64,000 nt of DNA from Paenibacillus sp. Soil750 (GCF_001428045.1 NZ_LMSD01000006.1:1-64000); one strand, 5' to 3'; counted from the first letter of the stretch, positions 18,396 to 28,212 are shown. Notes: a model not told the origin generated them from the sequence alone. Program-made: numbers and translations.

Positions 18396-20186
18396 GTGCT
18401 GCAATGGTTTCGCACATTATCACTTCGTAATAAATTAGTACTAACGATTCTGATTTGTCTGGTGTTACCGTCCATCGTATCGATGAATGTGTCGAATTTG
18501 CTTACACGGGATGCTGTTCGAACGCAAGTCGCCGATAATGCGCGGCAATCGATGCTCATTGCGAATCAGATTGTTACCGGGCAGATGAAGAATATGTTGT
18601 ATATGATGAATTTCGTTCAATTTGATGTGGATCTTCGGGAGCCCATATTGAACTTAAGTCATGCGGACGCTACAACCTCCATTGGAGATCTTTATATCAG
18701 TCAGAATACGATAAATAAACGGATAGACACGGTCATTGGTCCGTTGGAAAATTTAGTGCTAACGCTACTCCTCCCGAATGGGCAGTATTATGCGACCTAT
18801 ACGACAACTAATTTCGATCCGAAATCCTTTTTTGAGAAAGCGTGGATGCGGGATGTCATGCAGTCAGGCGGGTACAGCGTGAAATGGATTGGAGCTGAGC
18901 CTAATTACAGTCAGCAATCTTCACAATCCTATCTATTAGAAGCCGTTAAGCCACTTCGTCTCAATGGTGCTACGTATGGGTACGTCATTGTTGGTCTCGA
19001 ACCGAGTGTAGTGCAGAAATTATTTGCGCAATATGAAGATAATGAATCGATGGTTATCATCGATGCACAAGGCAAAATTTTGGTAGATAAAGATTCAAGT
19101 CAGATCGGGAAGCCTTTCGCCTATTATGATCAACTTCCTCCGGAAGAGGGCACGTCCTTCGTGAAGGTAGCTGGTGAAGAATATATCATGCAGAGTGCTC
19201 AAGTCACGCCGGAATGGAAGCTCGTAAACATGACGCCGTATAAAGCGGCAGCACAGCAAATCCAGTCTTTTCGAAAGACAGATTTCGGAATCCAATTGGT
19301 GTTTCTGTTCTTGTTCGCAGTTGTGCTGCTCTATGTGGTCCGTACATTGACGAAACCTATCGCCAAGCTTGTCCAAACCGTCGTGCGAATCGAGTCTGGT
19401 CAATTGAGTGAACGATCTAACATTAGTGGCGGGGATGAAGTCGGTCGGCTCGGCTATGTATTTGACCGCATGATTGATCGGATCGAGTTGACGCTCTTCG
19501 AGAATAAGCGAGAGCAAGAGCTCAAGCGCAAAGCAGAGTTGGCAATGCTTCAGGCGCAGATTAATCCGCATTTTCTTTTTAACGTATTGAATTCCATTCG
19601 TTTGAAGATCATGATGAAAGGCGACGAAGAGAATGCGGAATTGATCAGCTCATTGTCTGCTCTTTTGCGTATGACCATCAATCGCAATAACGAATACATA
19701 ACGCTCCATGAAGAGATTGGGATCAACGAGCACTACGTTCGTTTATTGAATTCGAGGCACGGGGATCGGGTTATCCTGCGAGTATCCGCGGCTTCGGACA
19801 CCCTTCTTATTCAAATTCCGCGTTTCCTGCTGCAGCCGCTTATTGAGAATGCTTATATTCACGGCCTTAAAAGTAAAGCAGGTGAAATAACGATTATTTC
19901 CCGAATTGCAGAGGATGGTAGACTGCAAGTGGAGATTCAGGATTCCGGTGTTGGCATGACCCCAGAGCGGTTGTTGGAGCTTCGTAATCATTTAGAAGCC
20001 ACCCCAATACTGCCTGTAGTGGAAGAAGCGAGCAGTCCTTCCCTATCGGGGATCGGTATACATAATGTGTTTGAGCGACTTCGGATGATTTATGGTCATC
20101 GTTTCGATTACAATATTGCAAGCAGTCTGGGTCACGGCACTCAGATTATTCTGCTCTTTCCACAGCAACCAGAGAAGGAGGTGTGA
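18396..20186 (+). CDS. Sensor histidine kinase, YesM family
   Basis: A 596-residue membrane kinase. Transmembrane helices lie near residues 15-33 and 290-312, bracketing an extracellular dCache-like sensor domain. A HAMP segment follows (TLTKPIAKLVQTVVRIESGQ). The phospho-acceptor region is AMLQAQINPHFLFNVLNSI (His near 391), and the ATPase domain shows RFLLQPLIENAYIHG and QDSGVGM. It likely senses extracellular sugar, perhaps through the binding protein, and pairs with the regulator directly downstream. GTG start 18396 is preceded by GGGGAAGGCGGG. Confidence 0.9.
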   Translation: MLQWFRTLSLRNKLVLTILICLVLPSIVSMNVSNLLTRDAVRTQVADNARQSMLIANQIVTGQMKNMLYMMNFVQFDVDLREPILNLSHADATTSIGDLYISQNTINKRIDTVIGPLENLVLTLLLPNGQYYATYTTTNFDPKSFFEKAWMRDVMQSGGYSVKWIGAEPNYSQQSSQSYLLEAVKPLRLNGATYGYVIVGLEPSVVQKLFAQYEDNESMVIIDAQGKILVDKDSSQIGKPFAYYDQLPPEEGTSFVKVAGEEYIMQSAQVTPEWKLVNMTPYKAAAQQIQSFRKTDFGIQLVFLFLFAVVLLYVVRTLTKPIAKLVQTVVRIESGQLSERSNISGGDEVGRLGYVFDRMIDRIELTLFENKREQELKRKAELAMLQAQINPHFLFNVLNSIRLKIMMKGDEENAELISSLSALLRMTINRNNEYITLHEEIGINEHYVRLLNSRHGDRVILRVSAASDTLLIQIPRFLLQPLIENAYIHGLKSKAGEITIISRIAEDGRLQVEIQDSGVGMTPERLLELRNHLEATPILPVVEEASSPSLSGIGIHNVFERLRMIYGHRFDYNIASSLGHGTQIILLFPQQPEKEV

Positions 20187-20189
20187 CCT

Positions 20190-21812
20190 ATGTACACCGT
20201 CATGATTGTAGATGATGATATTCCAGTTCTTGAATTTCTGAAAACGACGATAAAATGGGAAGAGCTCGGCTATCAATTGACTGGCGTTTATGCGAGTCCT
20301 CTGGATGCGCTGAAAGCAGGTCAGCAAACCAAAATAGATGTATTGATCAGTGACATTGGGATGCCTGAGATCAATGGGCTGGAGTTAATTAAGTCCCTCC
20401 GCGAGGAGGATCCGAACGTGAAGGCTGTGATTCTCTCCTGTCATGATGAATTCCATTATGCGCAGGCGGCCGTTAAGCTTTCGGTGAGTGAATATATATT
20501 GAAGGAAACAATGAACGTTAGCAATATCACGGAGGTATTGATTAGGCTTAAAGAGCAATTGGATGCGGAGGATCGGCAGCAGTCGAAGAGCCGCAAGCTT
20601 GAGAAAGAGGTGTCGCAGCATCGTGGCGCATCCAAGCGTCAATTTATCCGAAGCACCGTGAATGAGCCATTATTTGATGCTGTAGAATGGAGCACCAAGG
20701 CTGGTGACTTCGGCATTCAACTGAACAAGCATGCTGTCCTGCCTGTATTCGGCTATGCCAATCGGGTAAAAGAGGCGAATAGTCGGTTTCAATCGACAGA
20801 TTTATTCGAATATACGATTCAGAATATTGTGGAAGAGCTGCTCGTGGATCAAAAGGAAGTGACCCTGTTCACCTACGATACGGGTGAAATTGTGCTTTTA
20901 TTCCCGCATTTCTCGGAGCTGCATGTAAACAACAGCCAGAAGATGGAGCAGACACTTCGGCAGCTGCAGGCTTGCTTGCAGAAGTATGCGAAAATCTCCT
21001 TTTCATTCATCACAGGGACTCCGGTGAAGGATGTTCGGGCGTTGAAAGATCAATTAATCCGCATGGTCGAGGCTAAGGCTATCCGATTCTACATGCCAGA
21101 GTCCTCGATCAGCAAGCTTGAGCATCTGCGGGAAGGATTCGGGGACGGGGGAGAGCTGCTCGCTCAGTATGCGCAGGCGTTGGACGAATTTCGCGGTGTG
21201 GTGTTCGATGAGCGTGCAGAAGGGATTGATGCCTTCGTCTCGAAGTGGGTCGATTTCATCCAGTACAACCGCTTCCGCCCCCTAGAGGTGAAGGATTGGC
21301 TGCTCAAAATGATCCTCGATGTGCGGATGCGCCTCAAGTCGCTGCAGCACTATCAATCGACGTTTTCCTCGGAGTTGCTGCATCATGATGTGCACGAATT
21401 GTCCTCCATCCGCGAAATGGAGTTGTGGCTCAAGGATTATTTGCAGCAGGCCATCGAGTGGGCGGGACAGGTATACCGGGAGTCCCACAATCGTGAAATC
21501 CTGGAATGTCAGCGGTTCGTGTACAACCATCTCGATACGAAAATATCACTGGAAGATGCCGCGGCTCATTTGCATCTGCACCCGAGCTACTTGAGCCGCC
21601 TGTTCAAGCGGGAGACTGGCGAGAATTTCATCGAGTACGTGACGCGGATGAAGATGGAGAAAGCGAAGGAGCTGCTGGAGATCACGGATAAAAGCGTGGA
21701 ACAAATCTCAGATATGCTCGGCTACGAGAATAAGAACTACTTCGGCAAGCTGTTCAAGGCGCATACCGGCTTCGTGCCGAATGCGTATCGGGGGCAGACG
21801 AAGGGGAGCTAG
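20190..21812 (+). CDS. AraC-type response regulator, YesN family
   Basis: A 540-residue regulator: receiver at residues 1-120 (VDDD, phospho-Asp in VLISDIGMPEINGLEL, Lys in YILKET), a variable middle of about 310 residues, and an AraC DNA-binding domain from about 435 (ISLEDAAAHLHLHPSYLSRLFKRETGENF and QISDMLGYENKNYFGKLFKAHTG). It probably activates the upstream transport operon. It starts 3 bases after the kinase stop. Its 3' part is markedly richer in GC than its 5' part. Confidence 0.92.
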   Translation: MYTVMIVDDDIPVLEFLKTTIKWEELGYQLTGVYASPLDALKAGQQTKIDVLISDIGMPEINGLELIKSLREEDPNVKAVILSCHDEFHYAQAAVKLSVSEYILKETMNVSNITEVLIRLKEQLDAEDRQQSKSRKLEKEVSQHRGASKRQFIRSTVNEPLFDAVEWSTKAGDFGIQLNKHAVLPVFGYANRVKEANSRFQSTDLFEYTIQNIVEELLVDQKEVTLFTYDTGEIVLLFPHFSELHVNNSQKMEQTLRQLQACLQKYAKISFSFITGTPVKDVRALKDQLIRMVEAKAIRFYMPESSISKLEHLREGFGDGGELLAQYAQALDEFRGVVFDERAEGIDAFVSKWVDFIQYNRFRPLEVKDWLLKMILDVRMRLKSLQHYQSTFSSELLHHDVHELSSIREMELWLKDYLQQAIEWAGQVYRESHNREILECQRFVYNHLDTKISLEDAAAHLHLHPSYLSRLFKRETGENFIEYVTRMKMEKAKELLEITDKSVEQISDMLGYENKNYFGKLFKAHTGFVPNAYRGQTKGS

Positions 21813-21830
21813 TGATCCCCACTGTGAAAG

Positions 21831-21868
21831 CACAAAGTCCTGCAAAAATGCAGGACTTTGTGTTTTTT
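21831..21868. terminator. Bidirectional terminator
   Basis: CACAAAGTCCTGCA / TGCAGGACTTTGTG, a 14-bp perfect stem with AAAA loop, followed by TTTTTT. It separates the regulator gene from the convergent heptose operon and ends transcripts mainly on the plus strand. Confidence 0.85.
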
Positions 21869-22431
21869 CACTGTGATGGTTTGGTTACATTTCCGAAAAA
21901 ACGCTCAGCCGCCTCTCCTACATGCTTCACAGTAAACGTAGCCGTCGTAGCAGAACTTGCCTCACAGTTGCGGATCAAGATTGTGGTTCCGACTCCAGAG
22001 CGCAGACCTGCTTCGATGTCACTCTCTTTATCACCTATGATCACCGATGAGGTAAGATCTAGCTGAAACTCTCGCTTTGCTTGCAAAATCATACCCGGAT
22101 GCGGCTTTCGACAGAATGCGTCTTGTTTGTATTCACCGATGCCGTGTACCGGGTGATAGGGACAAAAATAGACTTTGGCGATCCGGATTCCATGTGCCTC
22201 GAATCGCTCCGTCATCCATGCCGTTAAGGCCCAAAAGTCGCCCTCCGTGTAAAAACCCCGGCCAATACCCGCTTGGTTGGTTACGATGATGAGTAAAAAC
22301 CCCGCATGCTGAAAGCGTAAGAGTGTTTCGAATATACCCTTGCTAAACTCGAAATCCTCAACTTTGTGAACATAAGACTTTTCAATGTTAATTACACCAT
22401 CCCGGTCGAGCAAAAGCGCCTTTGGTCTCAT
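21868..22431 (-). CDS. gmhB: D-glycero-D-manno-heptose 1,7-bisphosphate phosphatase
   Basis: A 187-residue HAD-superfamily phosphatase. Motif I is [11 protein letters not shown] near the N-terminus, motif [12 protein letters not shown], then the Zn-binding loop [21 protein letters not shown], and motif [18 protein letters not shown]. It removes the C7 phosphate of heptose 1,7-bisphosphate in the GDP- or ADP-heptose pathway; the neighbouring hddA and hddC indicate the GDP branch. It overlaps hddC by 4 bases and is last in the operon. The Cys-rich insert marks it as a true GmhB rather than histidinol phosphatase. Confidence 0.9.
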   Translation of the reverse strand: MRPKALLLDRDGVINIEKSYVHKVEDFEFSKGIFETLLRFQHAGFLLIIVTNQAGIGRGFYTEGDFWALTAWMTERFEAHGIRIAKVYFCPYHPVHGIGEYKQDAFCRKPHPGMILQAKREFQLDLTSSVIIGDKESDIEAGLRSGVGTTILIRNCEASSATTATFTVKHVGEAAERFFGNVTKPSQ

Positions 22432-23132
22432 CTGCCTCCACTTCCGATTCCAAGCTCAGACTTCGCACGCTCATAGTCTTCCGGAATACCGATATCGATA
22501 AAATAACCTTCACTCGGGAAACCATACATGTGAAGCTTCTGTGCATTAGGACTTCCTAGAAATTGTTCAAATGAAAATGGGGCTAACAGCTCGAACGGAT
22601 CCCATAAATCGGTACGGGCTACGTAGACACCACCATTAATTAAGCCGGATTCGCACATCCGTTTCTCCTCAAAGCTCAATACCCTACAATCCGAACTTAC
22701 GATAACGGCCCCATATCGGTCAAAGCGTTTCATCGGCTTAAGTGAAAGCGTCAGGTCGGCAGCGCGTTCTTTATGAACCTGTACCAATTGCGGGATATCG
22801 ACTTGGAACAACGTGTCTCCATTTAGTACAAGCACCTGATCGCTGGAAATCTGAGTCATCGCCTTCTTCAGTGCTCCTCCGGTTCCTAGCGGTTCTTCTT
22901 CCACCGAATAAGCGATTCTTATTTGTCCAAAGCGATGGCCGAAATAAGAGCTAATGGTTTCATGTTTGTATCCAACCGCAAGGATCACCCTGCGAACCCC
23001 TTGCATCTCCAATCGCTCAAGAATGTAATGAAGAAATGGCTTGCCCCCTACGGGAGCCATCGGTTTGGGTAAATCCCAGATAACCTCCCGCAAACGTGTC
23101 CCCAGCCCGCCAGCTAATATGATGGCTTCCAT
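22428..23132 (-). CDS. hddC: D-glycero-D-manno-heptose 1-phosphate guanylyltransferase
   Basis: A 234-residue sugar nucleotidyltransferase. The nucleotide-binding signature is [16 protein letters not shown] followed by [14 protein letters not shown]; the metal-binding Asp is in LVLNGDTLF. It activates heptose 1-phosphate to GDP-heptose. Start at ATG 23132 puts AAGGGATTTT upstream and begins MEAIILAGG; an in-frame TTG further up would overlap gmhA. The specificity for GTP rather than another NTP is inferred from the hddA neighbour. Confidence 0.85.
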   Translation of the reverse strand: MEAIILAGGLGTRLREVIWDLPKPMAPVGGKPFLHYILERLEMQGVRRVILAVGYKHETISSYFGHRFGQIRIAYSVEEEPLGTGGALKKAMTQISSDQVLVLNGDTLFQVDIPQLVQVHKERAADLTLSLKPMKRFDRYGAVIVSSDCRVLSFEEKRMCESGLINGGVYVARTDLWDPFELLAPFSFEQFLGSPNAQKLHMYGFPSEGYFIDIGIPEDYERAKSELGIGSGGR

Positions 23133-23136
23133 AGGG

Positions 23137-23721
23137 CTAAAATCCCTTACCAAATATAGATTCTTCTACAATCGCACACAAAATATGGCCAAGCAGAATA
23201 TGCGCTTCTTGAATTCTTGGGGTTTCTTGGGAGGGGATCCGTATGCAGATATCGCATAGGGCAGCCATGCGGCCACCCGATTCACCGGTCAAACCAATTG
23301 TCGTGATGCCCATAGCACGGCACATTTCTAAACCTCTGATCACATTGGGCGAGTTGCCGGATGTGGAAATGCCAATAAATATGTCTCCACGTTGGCCGTT
23401 AGCTTGAATTTGCCGTGCAAACAACTGTTCATATCCGTAGTCGTTTCCGATTGCAGTAAGAATGGAGCTATCCGTCGTAAGCGCGATGCAAGGCAGGCCG
23501 GGACGGTCGAAATAAAAACGACTGACGAATTCGCCGGCAATATGCTGGGCATCGGCCGCACTTCCTCCATTGCCACCGAGCATTATTTTATTACCATTTC
23601 GGTAAACCTCGATCATTTTTCTTGCTGCCTGCTCAATTAAACGAAGTATATCGCTATCCTTTGAAATCGCCCTTTTAATCTCCATTGCCCGTAAAATTTC
23701 GCTGCTAATATACGCTTTCAA
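23137..23721 (-). CDS. gmhA: Sedoheptulose 7-phosphate isomerase
   Basis: A 194-residue SIS-domain isomerase that converts sedoheptulose 7-phosphate to D-glycero-D-manno-heptose 7-phosphate, the first step of the pathway. Visible motifs are [20 protein letters not shown] and [16 protein letters not shown], typical of GmhA. I choose TTG 23721 (reads [10 protein letters not shown]) because a GGAGGG site lies just before it and the start then follows directly after the hddA stop; the ATG at 23736 lacks a site. Confidence 0.9.
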   Translation of the reverse strand: MKAYISSEILRAMEIKRAISKDSDILRLIEQAARKMIEVYRNGNKIMLGGNGGSAADAQHIAGEFVSRFYFDRPGLPCIALTTDSSILTAIGNDYGYEQLFARQIQANGQRGDIFIGISTSGNSPNVIRGLEMCRAMGITTIGLTGESGGRMAALCDICIRIPSQETPRIQEAHILLGHILCAIVEESIFGKGF

Positions 23722-23723
23722 AC

Positions 23724-24749
23724 TTATACCCTCCATCCTTGCGTTCCGCTCTTTGTAAAATGGAATTGAAACACTTTACCTCCTAATTCGTTCAAGCGAT
23801 GTACAACCTGTATGCGTTTGACGGGATCCACGATAAACATCATAAATCCGCCTCCTCCTGCTCCGGATACCTTGCCTGCTAGTGCACCGGCATTCATCGC
23901 CGTATCGTATATGAAGTCAATTCGTTCGTTTGTAATAGAGGCTGCCATCTTTTTTTTGGCACTCCAGGATTTTCCCAAGTGCTCAGCAAACTTGTTGATT
24001 TCCCCCTTTAATATACATTCCTTAATCGCGTAAGCCTCCGCTTTCACGATATGGGTTGCTTTTAGGGTGGACTGTTTGTTATTCCGTGTATTGCGGACTT
24101 GTTCGTCAATGATCTTGGCAGATTCCCTTGATGCTCCTGTGTAATATAAAATCATAGAGCTCTCCAATTCACTGATAATCCAGTTTTTTACCCGAAGTGG
24201 GTTCACAATAACCCGATTATTTTCGTAAAACTCAATAAAGTTGAATCCACCAAAGGTGGCTGCATATTGATCCTGCTTACCGCCACCCCATCCGACATCG
24301 ATACGCTCGATGTCATAGGCAAGCTGAGCAATTTCATATTCCCCGAGTGGCAAATTAAGCCATTCTACGAAAGCCTTCAGCATAGCGACCACCATCGTGG
24401 ATGATGAACCGAGACCGGATCCTGCGGGAGCGTCAGAATAGGTGGTCATCCGAAAAGAGAGTGGCTCGTCCTGCCTAAACTGTTTAACAATCCGGTTATA
24501 CACGCCTTTATGCAAGCTTAGACGGCCATCCAACTCTAGTTCTGGGAGAGGGACGGTGGTGAATTCTTCATTGAGATCCGCAGCGACAAAAGTAAGGTTA
24601 CCGTCATCGAAGACTTCAATCGTGCAATAAGCGTATAAATCAATCGTCGCATTCAGTACGCATCCTCCGAATAAGTCGCAGTAGGGCGACACATCCGTTC
24701 CGCCTCCGGCTAGCCCCAATCTTAAAGGAGCTTTAGATCTAATGATCAT
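23724..24749 (-). CDS. hddA: D-glycero-D-manno-heptose 7-phosphate kinase
   Basis: A 341-residue GHMP kinase that phosphorylates heptose 7-phosphate at C1. Motif 1 is [20 protein letters not shown], motif 2 is [19 protein letters not shown] (ATP-binding), motif 3 [18 protein letters not shown]. With gmhA, gmhB and hddC it completes synthesis of GDP-D-glycero-alpha-D-manno-heptose, known as an S-layer glycan precursor in Gram-positive bacteria. The start overlaps the stop of a 50-codon ORF (ATGATCATTAG), suggesting translational coupling. Confidence 0.92.
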   Translation of the reverse strand: MIIRSKAPLRLGLAGGGTDVSPYCDLFGGCVLNATIDLYAYCTIEVFDDGNLTFVAADLNEEFTTVPLPELELDGRLSLHKGVYNRIVKQFRQDEPLSFRMTTYSDAPAGSGLGSSSTMVVAMLKAFVEWLNLPLGEYEIAQLAYDIERIDVGWGGGKQDQYAATFGGFNFIEFYENNRVIVNPLRVKNWIISELESSMILYYTGASRESAKIIDEQVRNTRNNKQSTLKATHIVKAEAYAIKECILKGEINKFAEHLGKSWSAKKKMAASITNERIDFIYDTAMNAGALAGKVSGAGGGGFMMFIVDPVKRIQVVHRLNELGGKVFQFHFTKSGTQGWRV

Positions 24750-24891
24750 GTGCTACCTCCGTTCCATGTTGTCGAATATACTTCATAACCAATTCAGCAT
24801 ATGTAGGAGTAAGACAACTTGTATGGACGGATGGTGCTGCGTCGAATATTTTCCACCCTTCATGCTTTTTGAAAATAAACGTTTGTCCCAT
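24739..24891 (-). CDS. Unrecognised 50-residue ORF leading the heptose operon
   Basis: A short open frame on the minus strand starting [16 protein letters not shown], with [13 protein letters not shown] near the end. It has an AAAAGGTCTG site before its ATG, and its TAG overlaps the ATG of hddA, so its position fits a translated, coupled first gene. I do not recognise the protein. It has no signal peptide or membrane segment. It could be a small structural or regulatory protein, or a leader that drives hddA translation. Confidence 0.45.
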   Translation of the reverse strand: MGQTFIFKKHEGWKIFDAAPSVHTSCLTPTYAELVMKYIRQHGTEVAHDH

Positions 24892-24955
24892 TCAGACCTT
24901 TTACAGAGGGAATAGTATAGCTATGTGTAAATGAAGTGTGCCGGGAGGTGTTTAG

Positions 24956-27103
24956 GTGAAGCTAAAGGCTAGGAGAACTAAGAGAACTAACAGAAAGATA
25001 TTGGGGTCTATTCGCGTACGTAAGCTTCGTAGATATAAAGGCCGGCGACTAGTGCTCAAACGTGGAAAATCCGTACGTGCAAGGTGGAAGAATCGGAGAA
25101 AACGGTCAGTTATGAAGCTTTATCAACGCAACAGGAGCAGACGTTTGAAAGGCCGGCGGATCCATAAAGGATTGCGATTAGTGAATAAGCTGGTGGTACC
25201 GAGCTCATCTCAGCCACTGGTCAGTATTATTATACCGGTTTACAATAAATGGGATTTTACTTACAAATGCTTGGTGTCCATCGTCCAAAACACACATGGA
25301 ATTCCTTACGAAATCATCGTGATGGACGATCATTCAAACGATTTAACATCACGTATCGGACATTTCGTCACACACGTCACTGCCATCCGCAATAAGGTGA
25401 AAAGGGGATTCCTTCATAACTGCAATCATGGGGCAGCGATTTCTAAAGGGAAATATGTTTTATTTTTAAATAACGATACCGAAGTGACTCCAGGTTGGTT
25501 GGCACATCTGTTGTCTTTACCTGAGCAAGACCCAACCATCGGAATCATAGGCTCAAAATTGGTATATCCGGATGGGAGGCTACAGGAGGCCGGCGGTATT
25601 GTCTTTAGTAACGGGTATGCATGGAATTACGGTCGATTAGATAACCCGGATAAACATGAATACAACTATGTTAAGGAAGTAGATTATATCTCAGGGGCAT
25701 CGATCATGATTCGTAAAGACGTATGGAATAGAATAGGCGGTTTTGACCAGCATTTCGCACCTGCTTACTCAGAGGATGTGGACATTGCATTCAAAGCAAG
25801 ACAACACGGCTACAAAGTTATCTACCAACCCAAATCCGTTGTCGTGCACTACGAGGGCGTATCCCACGGTACCGACCTCAAGTCCGGAATAAAGAAATAT
25901 CAGGTGATTAACCAGCAGAAATTTATAGAAAAATGGGCGGGCGTACTGCAGCGGGATCAACTTGCTAATGGTGAGCACCTCTTTTGGGCGAGGGAACGCT
26001 CAAGGAATAAAAAAACCATTCTTGTCATTGACTATGGTGTTCCAAGTTTCGACAAAGATGCGGGCAGTAGAACGACATTTATGTATCTGAAACTATTTGT
26101 GGATATGGGCTTTAATGTTAAATTTTTACCAGACAATTTCATCAAACCGGAGCCTTATGGTTCAGCGCTAGAACAGCTCGGCATTGAGATCCTTTACGGA
26201 CCGCAGGACCGCAGGTATTACGAGCACTGGATTGTTAAGCACAAGGATTACATTGATTATGTTCTGTTGAACCGGCCTAACATTTCACATCAATATATGG
26301 ATCTAATCAAAGCCTATACCCGGGCGAAAATTCTGTATTATGGCCATGACATGCATTATATCCGGGAGCTGAAGCGATTCGGATTGGAGAACAACCGCGA
26401 ACTGCTGCAAGCATCTGAGTTCTATAAAAGGCTGGAGTTCGACATGTTCAGCAAAGCGGATACCGTTCTCACCTGCAGCGACTCAGAAAAACGAATTATT
26501 GAAGGGAATTTTCCAAATAAAACTACTGTTTTGCTTCCGGCTTACTACTTTGACCATACGATACCGACAACAAAGCAATGGAGTGAACGCAATGGCCTAC
26601 TCTTTGTTGGTGGCTTCGGTCATAGTCCTAACACTGACGGTATTTTGTGGTTTTGTCGCGATATCCTGCCTATTGTGCAACAGGCGATTCCTGATATACA
26701 CATGTTCGTCGCTGGTTCCAACCCACCGCCTGATGTAGTAGGATTACAATCGGATCGGGTTACTGTCACAGGATTTATACCAGACGATGTGCTTAGACAG
26801 CTGTATGGAAATACGAAAATTGCCATCATTCCACTTCGGTACGGTGCAGGCGTGAAAGGCAAAACGGTGGAAGCAATGCGTCATCACATGCCAGTAGTTA
26901 CGACCAGCACGGGGATAGAAGGGCTGCAGAATATTAGGGAGATTATTGAACCTATGAATGCCCCTAATGCATTTGCCGAGCAAATCATCCAGTTATACCA
27001 TAATCACAGTCTATTAGCGCATAAGGCTGAACAAAGTAGGATGTACGTGGAAACTTACTTCTCCAGATCAAAAGCCTTAGAGAGTATGATGTCCGCTTTA
27101 TAG
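24956..27103 (+). CDS. Two-domain glycosyltransferase (GT2 plus GT4-like) with polybasic N-terminus
   Basis: A 715-residue protein. Residues 1-78 are extremely basic: roughly half Lys or Arg and no Asp or Glu (for example RRTKRTNRK, GRRLVLKRGK, KNRRKRS). Residues about 85-320 are a GT-A (GT2) domain with VSIIIPVYNKWDFT, IVMDDHSND, the metal-binding LFLNNDTEVTPGWL and AYSEDVDIAFKARQHG. The C-terminal half (about 350-710) is GT-B/GT4-like, with ILVIDYGVPSFDKDAGSRTT, LFVGGFGHSPNTDGI, VTVTGFIPDD and PLRYGAGVKGKTVEAM. Start GTG 24956 follows GGGAGG. It is divergent from the GDP-heptose operon, so heptose transfer to a surface glycan is likely but unproven. The tail may anchor it to an anionic polymer or spore layer. 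Confidence 0.85.
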   Translation: MKLKARRTKRTNRKILGSIRVRKLRRYKGRRLVLKRGKSVRARWKNRRKRSVMKLYQRNRSRRLKGRRIHKGLRLVNKLVVPSSSQPLVSIIIPVYNKWDFTYKCLVSIVQNTHGIPYEIIVMDDHSNDLTSRIGHFVTHVTAIRNKVKRGFLHNCNHGAAISKGKYVLFLNNDTEVTPGWLAHLLSLPEQDPTIGIIGSKLVYPDGRLQEAGGIVFSNGYAWNYGRLDNPDKHEYNYVKEVDYISGASIMIRKDVWNRIGGFDQHFAPAYSEDVDIAFKARQHGYKVIYQPKSVVVHYEGVSHGTDLKSGIKKYQVINQQKFIEKWAGVLQRDQLANGEHLFWARERSRNKKTILVIDYGVPSFDKDAGSRTTFMYLKLFVDMGFNVKFLPDNFIKPEPYGSALEQLGIEILYGPQDRRYYEHWIVKHKDYIDYVLLNRPNISHQYMDLIKAYTRAKILYYGHDMHYIRELKRFGLENNRELLQASEFYKRLEFDMFSKADTVLTCSDSEKRIIEGNFPNKTTVLLPAYYFDHTIPTTKQWSERNGLLFVGGFGHSPNTDGILWFCRDILPIVQQAIPDIHMFVAGSNPPPDVVGLQSDRVTVTGFIPDDVLRQLYGNTKIAIIPLRYGAGVKGKTVEAMRHHMPVVTTSTGIEGLQNIREIIEPMNAPNAFAEQIIQLYHNHSLLAHKAEQSRMYVETYFSRSKALESMMSAL

Positions 27104-27127
27104 TGAAGGAGAAACATAGAGAAATGA

Positions 27128-27168
27128 TAAAAAGTGACCGAAAGTTTCGACTTTTGGTCACTTTTTAT
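27128..27168. terminator. Bidirectional terminator between the glycosyltransferases
   Basis: AAAAAGTGACCGAAAG / CTTTTGGTCACTTTTTA stem between two convergent genes, with A- and T-tracts on both flanks. Confidence 0.85.
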
Positions 27169-27174
27169 TTGTTT

Positions 27175-28212
27175 TCACACCATTTTAGCAAAATAACGTT
27201 CCATAACAGCTGGATGTTTCTCAGTAAAAGGCTTCGTCACGATGTCATATTCGATACGATCCACCGGTTTCCCTAAGTATTGATCGATATCACGGCGACG
27301 ATTATCGTTCGCTTTAACGCGGGAACCGAAAGCATAATGATAATGGAAGGCTGAAATCGGCTCAGCCCTATTGGGAATTTCCCACATGTAACGTCCGAAC
27401 AGATGCACTTTGCAGTGATTCTTGGCATCGTCGTATCGGATACCCATATGATTGCGCCACATAAACCATTTATTGACAGACCAGTGTTCATCGTTCGGTG
27501 CACTTATTCGTACGGTTTGGGGATTCATCCAGAATTGTACCCATGGAAATGAGATAGCATCCGCTTCTTTCTGGACCAGAAGCTGGGGCAAGGCATCACG
27601 GAAGCTATCGTCCATGATCTCATCTGCATCAATTGCCATAATCCAATCTCCAATAGCTTGGTCGACTAGGAAATTCCTTACGATGGACTCGTTCCAATCA
27701 TCTGAGTAGGGTAAGCCCGTTTGCTTAATATGGAATAGTCGAATATTCGCGCGGTTTTTCCACTGATTGATGATAGTTACACTGTCGTCGGTGCTTCCTC
27801 CGTCTACAATAAGTATTTCATCTGCATAGGAAGCGACACTTTCTAGAAACAGCGGAAGGAACTTTTCCTCATTCAAGATCGGCACAATAACCGAAAGCTT
27901 GGGTTTCGGTTCTAATAGCGGAGCTTGTGGAACATGCAGCGGTTCATAAACGACAGGAACATTTAATAAAGGAGGAGGCTGCTTGACCTGTGGAGTCAAT
28001 CGTAATGATTTGCTTCTTCGCAAGCGTTTTTTAACTTTTCGCAGTAGGCGCTTGCGAAATTTTATAGTTCGCAAAGGACGCTTGCGTAATTTGATTGTTC
28101 TCCGCCTTTGTGTCAATTTGAAGCCATTTTTCCTGCTGCTTCTCTTCAGCAGCTTTTGTTTCCGGTTCGTTTTGTCCGTCTTTCTAACTACCTGCCGGAG
28201 AACTTTTTTCAT
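27175..28212 (-). CDS. Family 2 glycosyltransferase with polybasic N-terminus
   Basis: A 345-residue protein. Residues 1-75 are very rich in Lys and Arg with a single acidic residue; RTIKLRKRPL and RTIKFRKRLL form an imperfect tandem repeat. A proline-rich linker follows (QPPPLLNVPVVYEPL). The GT-A domain starts near residue 105 (LSVIVPILNEEKFLPLFLES), with ILIVDGGSTDDSV and the metal-binding region WIMAIDADEIMDDSF. The C-terminal part resembles glycan-remodelling GT2 enzymes (ISAFHYHYAFGSRV). Start ATG 28212 follows GAAGGAGGTC. Sharing the unusual tail with the convergent glycosyltransferase suggests the two act at the same site on the same glycan. Confidence 0.85.
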   Translation of the reverse strand: MKKVLRQVVRKTDKTNRKQKLLKRSSRKNGFKLTQRRRTIKLRKRPLRTIKFRKRLLRKVKKRLRRSKSLRLTPQVKQPPPLLNVPVVYEPLHVPQAPLLEPKPKLSVIVPILNEEKFLPLFLESVASYADEILIVDGGSTDDSVTIINQWKNRANIRLFHIKQTGLPYSDDWNESIVRNFLVDQAIGDWIMAIDADEIMDDSFRDALPQLLVQKEADAISFPWVQFWMNPQTVRISAPNDEHWSVNKWFMWRNHMGIRYDDAKNHCKVHLFGRYMWEIPNRAEPISAFHYHYAFGSRVKANDNRRRDIDQYLGKPVDRIEYDIVTKPFTEKHPAVMERYFAKMV

